From Aspidiotus rigidus (lineage: Eukaryota > Arthropoda > Insecta > Hemiptera > Diaspididae): a stretch of DNA of 64,000 nt. Every line of letters begins with the position of its first letter. Position 1 is the first letter of the stretch. The DNA is taken from assembly GCA_035079385.1 (NCBI GenBank), contig JAVHKY010000028.1:4278001-4342000 (forward strand), given 5' to 3'. Made by a program: the position numbers and the translations under genes. The notes under the pieces were generated by a model. The model was not told the origin of the DNA, made no database searches, and was given only the letters and a program-made list of their open reading frames with translations. Below are positions 9,404 to 18,415 of this stretch, piece by piece.

Positions 9404-9704
9404 CTATGTCGAAAGCAAAGAAGAAGAAAGCGAAGAAGAATGCGCGTTACAAATGCTGGACGAACATGTAAGTCAAAAATTGTAACTAATGTGTATTAAA
9501 CGAGTCTTTTGGTTTAAATCGAGTCACTAATTTTAAAACGGGTACAAACAAATTCATTTGTAGGTGTACGAGAAAATTTTCTCTTATTTAGGCAACGAGG
9601 ATCTGCGAAGGATTAGACAAGTATCACGACTATTCTATACTCGCTTGCAGACCGATACTTCATTTTGTATACTTTTCGCAAGAATGATTCAATGCAAGAC
9701 ATAT

Positions 9705-10491
9705 TACGAGTATTAACCGAGAAGCTACCACAAGACCGGCATAGATTGAAAATGGCCGTCAAGTTTTGCGGTACCAACGTCAGTATAATTCCTCGAACGC
9801 TCATGGAAACAATAGGTTAGCTCATTCAACTATATTCTCGTGTTCATATCCGACAAATAACCATGTCATCATCATTTACTGTTATTGTTGGCACAGGTTT
9901 TCGAATTTGTATACTAAAATTTGTAGCCTGCTTAGCTCTACAACCCACATTACAGGTAGTAGGCCAATATTGCATTGGACTGGAAGAATTGTCGTTCATT
10001 AATTGTTACCATGGTCGCCCTTTGAGAACGGTGAAACCAACTAAAGTTTTGGAATTTCACCGCAAAGAATTACAACAAATGGTAGCTTCCAAATACATTT
10101 TGAAGACAGTAAGAGTACTGGAACTAGTAGCCCAGTCATTCAGTACGCATCCGAGACAAATTGGAAGATCTGGAGGATTACGATGAACGTAGCTTAGTAG
10201 GAAATGATAATGGTCCGGTCGCTGAATTGAGGGTACTTAGCCTTCCACCTTTTCATGTTCACTCACGATAGCCTACCCATCTGAATGTATTTTTCGTTAT
10301 TTCAGAATGAAAGATTAAATTACTTTCCTAATCTGTATCAAGAATATATACAGCAAACTGTCGTTATTCCCTTCACCTGCAAGACATTACTAAAAACTTT
10401 CTTCCGGGAGCAAGCTCGCAAACTGTCAAACACTGTTGATTACGACGACGACTATGTGACTTGCTTACGCGATGAAGGAAAACATTTATGA
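9705..10491 (+). pseudogene. F-box/LRR-like gene fragment, copy 2
   Basis: Repeats the 6637-7093 segment. The F-box-like exon ends at an ATAG/GTTAGC donor, and the next exon begins after GGCACAG and is open through the LRR-like segment (the codon at the copy 1 nonsense site is CAA). Just past the end of the duplicated block the reading changes frame to an acidic stretch (LEDLEDYDERSLVGND). A further exon after TTTCAG at about 10305 runs to a TGA at 10489-10491 (NERLNYFPNLYQEYIQQTVV). The first coding exon seen in copy 1 is missing here. Either copy could derive from a once complete F-box/LRR gene; neither looks intact now. Confidence 0.5.
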
Positions 10492-10557
10492 TGTTCGCCT
10501 ACGTACTCCATTTGATGTCTCTTCGTTGTAATTTATTTGTCCCTAGCAATTTAATTA

Positions 10558-10675
10558 ATCTAAGTTTTTATAAATTATCGGCTGTCTGCAATTCAATGCA
10601 TGTACATTTTTAGAACTTAGGTTTTTACAAATTATTGGCTGTCTGCAATTCAATGAATGTACGTTGTTAGAAAAG
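10558..10675 (+). repeat. 62-base tandem duplication
   Basis: Two copies of a unit containing GGCTGTCTGCAATTCAATG lie head to tail, with a handful of differences. Confidence 0.75.
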
Positions 10676-10729
10676 TGCGAACAATCGTTCAGTTGGTACG
10701 TTCCATTTTTCAGTTCACCGTCAGCAATC

Positions 10730-10879
10730 ATGAGTGACATCAGTGATGTACCTAGAGAAGAAGAAGCGGATACACTACCGGAAGTTGATAAACTACCGGA
10801 AGTGGATAAGTTACCGGAAGTTGATAAACTACCGGAAAATGATTTAGATATAACAGTTGGTCTCGGTAAGTCAGAATAG
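10730..10879 (+). CDS. small acidic repeat ORF (LPEVDK repeats), possible first exon
   Basis: ATG at 10730 opens a frame with four 18-base repeats encoding LPEVDK-type hexapeptides. A strong donor, GTAAGT, follows at 10866, suggesting an exon that ends after 45 codons. The next acceptor, TTTTTCAG at 11020, would not continue the obvious reading frame of the next exon, since the phase is off by one. Either this is a separate or broken gene, or one of the exons has suffered an indel. Confidence 0.35.
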   Translation: MSDISDVPREEEADTLPEVDKLPEVDKLPEVDKLPENDLDITVGLGKSE

Positions 10880-11020
10880 GGATCCTTCCGAAGCCGGGAA
10901 TTTCAATGTATGGTTCGACTGTGAAAATACGAGTATAAGCTCATTCGAACTCGTCTTGTAAGTTGAAATTCATGTACCCCATGTGAAATAGAACAAGCGA
11001 ATAATACAATTATTTTTCAG

Positions 11021-12512
11021 TTACGTCGAGGATGCGAAGTCACGAGTACTTATCCCAGCGATAACTTTGCCGGGAAAAGCGTCCGAGGATAACTGGATCG
11101 TAGTTCTGAACATCTTGGAACTCGAACAGTTTGAAACTAACATCCAAAATGTTTTCAAATTCCAACGGATCCGAGACATGTACTATGCGCGTAAGGCACC
11201 AGAACCAATCCTCCATGAGATGTGGATAGCGTTGAACATTCTGCGGGTGGACATGTTCCGCGTTAGCAGCAATGCGCGGTCCTTCAATGCAATTTTAGGA
11301 CACATCACTCCTGAATCCAAATCTAATGTCAGCCTAACGATGAGTAGGAAAATGCCGGGCTTGACTAGCCGCATGTTGTTCAAGTCTCCAATTGAGGAAC
11401 CTTTCTTCGGCGTCTTGAGAGTGTTAATGAAACGTACGTATCTTTTACACTTCTTTTGCAGGATAGTTTATTTCGTGAAGAAAATACGATTTCTATATTA
11501 TGGACAGATTTCGACTACATTTTAACGTACACTTTATGATACACTTTAGGCGTACAGTGTAGTGTGTAAAGTGCATCCGACGTACACTGTAACGTTAAAG
11601 TGCGGACTGATTCCATACACTGTAACGGTACCGTGTGTGGCTGGTGGGGGGCAAAACAGGAGTACACGTTAAGCCACTGCAGTGTGTACGTGACGTCACA
11701 CGCACTCTACTACTACAGTGTACAGCCCGAAGAGGAGTACACGTTCACCCACTGCAGTGTCTCCAGAAGAGTGCCATACACGCTACTGTTACAGTGTATG
11801 AAATCCGGGCACACTTCAACGTTACAGTGTATGCCGGATACACTTTTAACACAACACTTTAGGCGTAAAGTGTATCGTAAAGTGTACGTTAAAGTGTAGT
11901 CGAAATCTGTCCATAATATAGAAATCGTGTTTTCTTTACCGATGAAACAGAATTACCCTGTTAAAATACACTTCCATTCTGAGTCCTTTCGTTCATTACA
12001 GCCGGGTACTTCAAATTGAAAACGAAAACAACGCTCACAACATATGAATTTATTATGTGTCTGAGGGGTTCATACATTTTTCCAGGTATGTATGTACTCA
12101 TATTGACTTCTAAATTATTAGCACTATTCTAACTCAATATTGTACTCTGCATGCAGCACTTTTTCTTTCTCGCTCGAAGTACTCGAATTCCATAGTTGTG
12201 TATGATTTATCGTTCGGGATTACGCGGAACATCCTTGTATGCCGAGCATGCAAATTTACATATATAGAAAACACGAAAAGTGTTCGTGACGTCATGTTTA
12301 ATCGTTTACCGCCAAAACTAGTGGATCAGTTCATGACCTACTGTCGGCGACTCGAGAGATCGTGGAGAGTGCCACAAGACGTACAGAGTATTTCACTAGC
12401 GGAGATAAACAATTGGGTATTTGCAACCTATGCAAGTCTCTCTTCCTACCGCCTTTCGGCGACAGTCTTGTCTTGGCGCCAGTCAATCAGTCATAAAACC
12501 GAATTCCAGTAA
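11021..12512 (+). CDS. unknown spliced gene, three exons in frame
   Basis: Exons 11021-11433, 12002-12085 and 12157-12512 join in frame: phase 1 at both junctions, donors GTACGT and GTATGT, acceptors TTACAG and TGCAG. About 284 codons are open. The protein is mixed alpha/beta with no motif I can name; the middle exon reads YFKLKTKTTLTTYEFIMCL and the last exon contains RLPPKLVDQF. The end is uncertain, because a CCA/GTAAGT donor overlaps the TAA at 12510-12512. The 5' end is not established (see the LPEVDK ORF). A TIR element of about 460 bases occupies the first intron. Consistent phases across two introns argue for a real gene. Confidence 0.5.
11478..11938. mobile_element. non-autonomous TIR element with AGTGTA palindrome array
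   Basis: Inverted ends of about 60 bases: the left begins AAGAAAATACGATTTC and runs through TATTATGGACAGATTTCGAC, and the right is its complement with a few changes. The interior is a run of units with TACACTGTA, ACACTTTA and GTAAAGTGT palindromes. It lies in the first intron of the gene above. Target duplications are not clear. The open frames across it are by-products of the repeats. Confidence 0.7.
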
Positions 12513-12683
12513 GTTCTGCGCGCGATACGTGACTTTTTGCAACAGTAGCTGCGTTTTGCGGGGGTGGGGTAATTCGCAACCTCGTGGACTGAACTGATTT
12601 TTATAGCTCACAGTCACTCGCTAGCTGTACATTGTTACTGTATTTCGTTAATTCCTGGTTCTTGATATCGGATACTCGAAAGA

Positions 12684-12921
12684 AATGAATGCATCAAAAT
12701 CTCTACCTAATTTAAAAGAAAGCAACATGAATGAATGAATGAAGGAGAATATACCTCCACCTGGGGTAGGTAGGAGATGGCATTCGATGCCAACGCTAAT
12801 TAATCTAACTAATATTCGAGAAGATGAAGATCATGTAGAAGAAGATGCCGTAGTGCCAGTTGAATATCCGCCCGGAGAACCTTTTGTTGTATGGCACGAC
12901 AGTTGGAACGATTCGGTGTAG
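12684..12921 (+). CDS. small ORF before the compact gene cluster
   Basis: A frame of 60 codons from ATG 12739 to the stop at 12921 encodes an acidic, Pro-rich peptide (HSMPTLINLTN, then a Glu/Asp cluster, then YPPGEPFVVWHDSWN). A short upstream frame from ATG 12684 ends within an ATGAATGAATGAATGAA run, so a four-base repeat slip may have split one gene. It ends 82 bases before the first TATATAAG box. No family recognised. Confidence 0.35.
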
Positions 12922-13002
12922 ACACCTGATATGTACATAATCACAAGTTTTCAATAAGATTATATTGTCTGACTCATTTTCTGGTCTTCTCATTTCTAAA
13001 AG

Positions 13003-13020
13003 TATATAAGGCGGAGTAAG
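13003..13020 (+). promoter_or_regulatory. TATATAAG promoter box 1
   Basis: TATATAAGGCGGAGTAAG, 41 bases before the start codon at 13044. Near-identical in core to the minus-strand box at 5958-5965. Confidence 0.55.
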
Positions 13021-13043
13021 TACCATCTATTTTCGTCATAATC

Positions 13044-13319
13044 ATGTCTTATACGTGCGATATTTGTCTACGGAGTTTCGCAAGTAGCGGTAATTTAACC
13101 ATACATCTACGATCAACTCATAAGAATTCTCCTCAACCAGACGTAATGTTTCCATGCGAAAAATTTTACAAGTGCAATGCTGTCTTTAGAACTGAAGAAA
13201 ATCTACGATTACATGAAAAAATTCACGAAATAAGGTACGTTTGTGACGTCTGTGGGCTTCGTATACATCGTAAATGGAATTTCGAACATCATATGAGAAC
13301 TAAACATCTATATAAGTAA
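13044..13319 (+). CDS. three-finger C2H2 zinc-finger protein
   Basis: 91 residues, ATG start, no intron. Finger 1: C5-x2-C8...H21-x4-H26. Finger 2 is variant: CEKFYKC in place of C-x2-C, then H-x3-H. Finger 3: CDVCG...HHMRTKH. The protein is almost nothing but fingers, as in small viral or transposon regulators and some domesticated factors, so it is probably a nucleic-acid-binding protein. Its last codons and stop lie within the TATATAAGTAAG box of the next gene, a packing style seen in viruses rather than animal genes. Confidence 0.7.
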   Translation: MSYTCDICLRSFASSGNLTIHLRSTHKNSPQPDVMFPCEKFYKCNAVFRTEENLRLHEKIHEIRYVCDVCGLRIHRKWNFEHHMRTKHLYK

Positions 13320-13320
13320 G
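13309..13320 (+). promoter_or_regulatory. TATATAAG promoter box 2
   Basis: TATATAAGTAAG, 41 bases before the ATG at 13350, overlapping the last codons and stop of the zinc-finger gene. Confidence 0.55.
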
Positions 13321-13349
13321 TGATGAGGATAAATTCTCTCATTTCATAC

Positions 13350-13784
13350 ATGGCTTTCATTTGTCAAGTACACGGGTATTGTGAACACGATCGAGTCTAT
13401 TGTATGTGACGTATATGTTGGAATCCTGTTCTAAGAAACATAGAAAATCGTCTTTTGCATTGTAATTACATTGTGAAAGGTAGGAGGGAAACTTATCAGT
13501 ATAAATTTGAACTTGGTGTTCCAGATGATACGATTGTAAAGGGTTATTATAATTTGATTGATTCTGTTATTCATACAAATACGTACGCGACAGGTGAAGG
13601 TAGGATTGGGTCAAAATTTGAACTTACAAAAAACAAAATTTTCATTTCTCCCGAGAAGATCGATGCTGGACAAGAAATAATTCTGCACGCTCGTAATAGG
13701 AATATCGTCGACTTGAAAATTCGTAAAGGTGAAATTGTAGCTGAATTTCGAACGAATCATCATATTTATACTTTAAATGGCTAA
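13350..13784 (+). pseudogene. Cys/His-motif protein with beta-rich domain; in-frame TGA at a Cys position
   Basis: The frame starts at ATG 13350 and is open to 13784 (144 codons) except for one TGA at 13407-13409. The N-terminus carries the module C5-x2-H8-x2-C11-x-H13-x4-C18-x-(20)-x2-C23-W. Residue 20, where every module of the protein at 14173 has Cys, is the TGA, one base from TGT or TGC. The remaining 110 residues are beta-strand-like, with KNKIFISPEKIDAGQEI and then RKGEIVAEF. The GQ-x-I...N...KGE-x-VA pattern faintly recalls the dUTPase fold, but I would not assign it. The most likely reading is a nonsense mutation. Readthrough or translation from a later codon remains possible. The stop overlaps the next ATG (ATGGCTAA). 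Confidence 0.6.
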
Positions 13785-14115
13785 GAGAAATTTTGAATTC
13801 TGGAAACACGTTTCCTGTCTATATGTCGATGATGAACTACAGGCTAGTTGTGTTCTAGGAAGAATGACTGAAAAAGATAGGTCTATGCTCGAGTATTATG
13901 GTTCTGAGGGAAAACTTGAAATTCTGAATAAGATTATAAAATATGGTTACAAATCGGAGAATTATTTCGTAGAGCTTTTAAAAGAAATTAAAAAAAGAAC
14001 TACTCCCTATACATCTCTACCAGTTTATCACGACGATGAAGAGCTTTTCTGGCGTGTGGATTATTTTGGAAGATGGACTGAAAAAATATTATTCATACCT
14101 CATACGTCTATATAA
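13777..14115 (+). CDS. unknown small protein, overlapping upstream gene
   Basis: 112 residues, ATG start inside the last codons of the previous gene (8-base overlap), no intron. The sequence is mixed alpha/beta and rich in Tyr, Lys and Glu, with no Cys/His module. It has no motif I recognise. The stop TAA forms part of the next TATATAAG box. The overlap suggests the two ORFs are read from one transcript. Confidence 0.5.
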   Translation: MAKRNFEFWKHVSCLYVDDELQASCVLGRMTEKDRSMLEYYGSEGKLEILNKIIKYGYKSENYFVELLKEIKKRTTPYTSLPVYHDDEELFWRVDYFGRWTEKILFIPHTSI

Positions 14116-14120
14116 GTAAG
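14109..14120 (+). promoter_or_regulatory. TATATAAG promoter box 3
   Basis: TATATAAGTAAG, identical to box 2, 64 bases before the ATG at 14173. The upstream stop codon lies inside it. Confidence 0.55.
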
Positions 14121-14172
14121 TATATCGCGAAAAAATAATCATTGTCTTTCGAGACGGCTTACTGATCACATC

Positions 14173-15021
14173 ATGGCTGCTTTCAAAGTTGATGGATTTG
14201 ATGGTTTCTACTATAGATATACAAAAAACCCAGTAATCAGAGGAGAAAATAATACGATTTATTTCAATATTTGCGGGATTTATAATTTCAAGGTAGATTC
14301 AATTAGAGAAATTAAGACGGGTATTTTTCCTATAAATGATAGTTGTTTGAATTTTAAATCAGCGTCAACGTGTTGGTTACTCGAAGAAAATAAAATTATA
14401 ATTCAGGAAACTGTTTTGATAGAAGGGCAAATCGTTTTTCGAATGAAGAATAACGGAGTGCGAGATTGCCTGGAATCATCTTTCCAACTGTACATGAAAT
14501 TTGAACCGAGCACGTACGTTTACGAAAAAGAAATTGAACTAATTGAAAAAGATATTTGTCGTTTACATCCAATTTGTCAACACGATTTATATGAATGCGA
14601 GTGCATGGATTCCGGATGCGGTGATGCTCAATGTCTTTTCATAGAATCAGTATTCAAAAATGTTTCATGTTATTTTCACGAAAAATGTATAGAACATCGA
14701 GTTCTACTCTGTCAGTGTGTCGTTTGCTATTCAGGTAAGACTTGCGCCGATGCGATTATCAGAGATGCAAAACCGACCACGTGTTTATATCATGAAGGAT
14801 TCGAGTGCGAACACGAACAGTATATCTGTCAGTGTATTAAATGTTGGGGTTCGATGATACCGTGTGAATACGCAGGTAAAAACACCGTAGGAACAGCTGA
14901 TGAATGGGAATGCGAAGATCATACTGTTTGTAAGCACAAGCGGCTTTTCTGCGCATGTCATGTGTGTTGGAATTATTACGATCAGTGTACTGGTTTCAAA
15001 TCGCGGAAATTAATTATATAA
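14173..15021 (+). CDS. Cys/His-rich protein with four tandem putative zinc modules
   Basis: 282 residues, intact, no intron. Residues 1-120 form a beta-rich domain whose ENKIIIQETVLIEGQIVF aligns with the beta region of the protein at 13350. Residues 129-272 hold four modules of the form C-x2-H-x2/4-C-x1/2-H-x4-C-x-C-x2/4-C-x4/6-C: C129/H132/C135/H137/C142/C144/C149/C154; C166/H169/C172/H175/C180/C182/C185/C191; C204/H207/C212/H214/C219/C221/C224/C231; C247/H250/C253/H255/C260/C262/C265/C272. Eight ligands per module would bind two zinc ions. The spacing matches no zinc-finger family I know (not RING, PHD, C2H2 or BIR). No signal peptide or membrane segment is seen. Role unknown; the context suggests a virus-like accessory gene. 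Confidence 0.7.
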   Translation: MAAFKVDGFDGFYYRYTKNPVIRGENNTIYFNICGIYNFKVDSIREIKTGIFPINDSCLNFKSASTCWLLEENKIIIQETVLIEGQIVFRMKNNGVRDCLESSFQLYMKFEPSTYVYEKEIELIEKDICRLHPICQHDLYECECMDSGCGDAQCLFIESVFKNVSCYFHEKCIEHRVLLCQCVVCYSGKTCADAIIRDAKPTTCLYHEGFECEHEQYICQCIKCWGSMIPCEYAGKNTVGTADEWECEDHTVCKHKRLFCACHVCWNYYDQCTGFKSRKLII

Positions 15022-15067
15022 ACGTCATACAGTTTTGCGCAAGATGAAGGGGGTCGGGAATCACGAC

Positions 15068-15075
15068 TATATAAG
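15068..15075 (+). promoter_or_regulatory. TATATAAG promoter box 4
   Basis: CTATATAAGTGAGTG, 71 bases before the ATG at 15139 and 47 bases after the previous stop. Confidence 0.5.
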
Positions 15076-15138
15076 TGAGTGCATCATGTTTAAAATTAAA
15101 TCTCATTCTATACATACAAACTAAAAAAAAAAATAAAA

Positions 15139-15391
15139 ATGTCTTCCACATTCAAGATAATACTCTTTTCAAACCAGGAATTAACGAAATACATTCAGAA
15201 AACATACCAAAAAATTAAACCTCTTCTCCACAATATTAAGATCTCAAGAACTAAACGATTACGACATAATGTTATGCGGTCTATTCATAGATAAACATGG
15301 CGAAATTATTTTCGAATTTGATAACCTAAACAACGATCCTTTCATCTCACTAAACCACACAGAAATTTTCATAACATTAGGAAACGACTAA
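15139..15391 (+). pseudogene. last gene of the compact cluster, frame-shifted
   Basis: From ATG 15139 the frame is open for 51 codons. A second frame then continues from about 15240 to the TAA at 15389-15391 with gene-like composition (CGLFIDKHGEIIFEFDNL), so a single indel near 15230-15245 probably broke one gene of about 84 codons. No family recognised. It follows a TATATAAG box like the intact genes. Confidence 0.45.
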
Positions 15392-15880
15392 CTCCAAATT
15401 GGCTTTCTTACACGAATGATGTAGATAAACTCATCCAGTTTGTACAACACATTCCTTAATTGAAAAGCGCCCCGTTCCAGGGCCCTTAAAAATGGAGTTT
15501 GTCTTACACATTCAGAAATTATTCTCACACCTCATTTTTCAAAAGTGAACTCCAAAAAAATATTCTCTCACACACACGGGTCATTTTCAAAAGTGGGCCA
15601 GACGTACTGAACTCCAAAAAAAATACCCAGAGATGTCCGGTCTACTCATTTTCAAAAGTGGGCCAGACGTCCTTTCCTACTACTCCAATGATTAGTCCAG
15701 ATCGTGATGAGAATTCTTTTCTTTGTATCTTCTGTTATACTTCCTTTATGGATAAGTTAGATTTATCTGTCATCTCATTTTTCTTTACCCCCTTTTATTT
15801 AGATTCACCTGTTACTCTCCAAATGGCCGAGACTTTGCAAATAAACTATGTAGACAATCTATTCGAGGAATAATTGGTTT
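15392..15880 (+). repeat. region with short direct repeats (CATTTTCAAAAGTGGGCCAG)
   Basis: Three imperfect copies, at about 15530-15560, 15591-15625 and 15645-15675, of a unit with CATTTTCAAAAGTG and GAACTCCAAAAAAA. The 124-codon open frame spanning it is a by-product of the repeats. Confidence 0.5.
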
Positions 15881-18415
15881 ATGGAATAATAATTCTTTGT
15901 CAATATTTTTCAAAATATATCAATTGTACAGAATTTTTTTATACTCCTTCAGAGTCATTTTCCCGCGAATTCTTTCCCACCCTTACAACTCCCATGTTCC
16001 CACCTTACCCGAATGCTTGATGAGTTGAATCAGGCGCGAAAAATAGGTTGAATAATTCCGTCATACTAATTTACATACAAAAAAAAAAAAAAAAAAAAAA
16101 AAAAGGCGCGTAAGAGATAAGAGAAAGAAATACAATCGGCGGGCTCGCTCATATATTCATATAATGTACGCGCAAGTTTACCAAAAAGGGCGCGAAACCG
16201 GTGAAACGCGCGCGAAAATAAAGAAGTGAACGACCTGGAAACGACGCGAAAACTGTATTAGGAGTGGGATACTTGTGTGAGTGTAATAAGAAAAGCGCGC
16301 GGAGAATGTACAAAATACCGCGACTCAAATCGATAGATGCTCGCTATTATTGTAATTTTATTTTGGTTCGTATCGCGGAAATTTAGCGCGAACTCATAAA
16401 AAAATTAATATTGCTGTATTCAGGAGGTCAAAATCTAAGTATAGATCGCCTCCTTATATAGATTGGGAAGGTGCCGTATATTGGGATACACCCCTAAATT
16501 GGCTTACAGCTTCGATTCTTCAATAGAATATTTATTGTCCACTATAAAATTTTCCCTTATTTAAATTTGCCTCTTTCGCTACCCAATTTATTCCGCCACA
16601 ATTCAACTGAACGTCGTAACAACCAGATCTACAGTCGTAATTTTATATTGGAATGGATCGTTGGGCTCGGAATTTTGATTTGAATTTTACACAATGGTCA
16701 GGACACGTAATGTAAGCAGACGAAAACTTTAGTACGCGATATCCGAATTTTATTACATCAACGCTTACGAAAATTCCGTCCCTTCAGACTTAGAAATAAA
16801 TGTCGACCTTTTGTATTATTTTCTTCATAGTAATAACAGGGAAAACGAAGGATGGCAATAAGAAATCGTTTGGGTATTAGGAAAAATCTCTCTCGAAATA
16901 CTTTCAATGCTCATTTCGCTCGCAGTTAATAGGCCATTTACATTTCTTTACAGAAACTGACGGACGCTTTTGTTTTTTCTTCTGTCCGTTAGATGAACAG
17001 GGAAAATAAAATCATCGACAGTCAGTAGGAGCTCGTATAATAAGATTAGATTAAAAATATAAAATGTATTTAATCGTAAAATAAATTCAAATTCGGATTG
17101 AAAAGTTTGTCTCGTTTTTTACCCACGCTTCCACTAGCGCACTCTACTTCAACTCTACGAAAAATATCTACGTCAAGAAAATATAGTATCTATGCACGAT
17201 TCCAGATCCACGGCCTTACGAATCGTGAAACGTCACATTTTCCCCCCTCACATTTTTCACATACGGGAAAACGGCAAGTTTTGATTTATCGCGAGAGAGT
17301 AAAAAATCTATTTATCAAGTTGATTTGGAGAAAAATTACTTTTCTAATGATATTAGAATAAATGTGGGACGTATACTTTCATAAAACACTCCGTAATTCT
17401 TGTGAAAAACGTTTACGTTTTGCTGTCACCTAATGGTTGACGCTACGCGATCACTCAAATTTCTCGCAGGGCTACCAACTTATGAAACTCTAGGTTTAAA
17501 TCATCTTATGAAACATTGTTAATCATAAAATAGATAGTTCAACTATTCTATTGAGCTATGTTTCATTCTCAAGATATTAATGAATATCAATACATTTGAC
17601 AAAAAAGGCTCTTGGAATTCTCTTACGGAAAATCACGATTACAAATCAGCCCTGCAGCTGAAATCACTGATCAGCTCTGCGGTGTGCATTTCTCAAGATT
17701 TTCTAGGGCGTTTACAATTTTCTGACACAAATGACGTCATCTGATTATGGTCTATTCGTTCCCTGGCCACTTGACGCGCAGAAAAAATTTTTGTTAGAAT
17801 ATTCTTTCTCTTAAATCATTTGTTCGCGAATTAGAGCTAGAAAACTAAAAAATTCCCCTTTGCACCCCCCCCTCCCGAGGGAAAAAGCTCCACTCGGAAT
17901 GTTGGGGAAACTAGGGAAAAGACTCAGGAGAAAGTTCCTAACAACTTTCCCAAGTTTCGCTTCTGTACCATGTGACCTTCAAGATGACTGGAAAGTACTT
18001 CGTCACTTCATAACAATCCAGAAATGAGAAGTTTTTTTCAATACCTTTTCTGGGTATTCCCAGAATTAAGATTAAAAACAGCTCGAGAAATCAGAAAATA
18101 CTTCTCGGATAACATCATTCGGTGGATATGATTTAAACAATAAATTTTTCATCAAACTTAAATATCCCATTCCGACTTTAAAATGCTCCGGCTTAGTCTA
18201 CAAAATACAGTGTCAAGATTGTGATGGTGTTCATAAGTTGGAGAGACGATGCAGAGCACAAGAATGATATTAAGAAAAAGAAAAAAAATACAGCCCTTTG
18301 CGGACAATGTCGATAATTTGTTTCAAAGAACATGAAAAAAATAGGAAAATAGGAGAAGCGATTGAAATTGTAAAGACAGGGGGCGAGGCTTATCAATTTT
18401 AAAACAGTCATAAGG
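15881..18415. other. AT-rich intergenic DNA, no gene seen
   Basis: No supported coding region. There is a run of about 26 A at 16079-16104, followed by a CG-rich stretch (GGGCGCGAAACCGGTGAAAC and similar, 16105-16400) that may be a promoter or transposon remnant. The open frame at 17098 lacks any recognisable domain. Confidence 0.45.

Noticed and set aside
13350..13784. Selenocysteine at the TGA
   Set aside because: Possible in principle, but no SECIS-like hairpin was recognised and nonsense mutation is far simpler; kept only as a test in the findings.
13455..13784. dUTPase assignment for the beta-rich domain
   Set aside because: Only a weak resemblance (GQxI...N...KGExVA); the conserved active-site motifs of dUTPase are not present.
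15499..15873. 124-codon open frame after the compact cluster
   Set aside because: Spans three direct repeats, has no box before it and no protein-like pattern.
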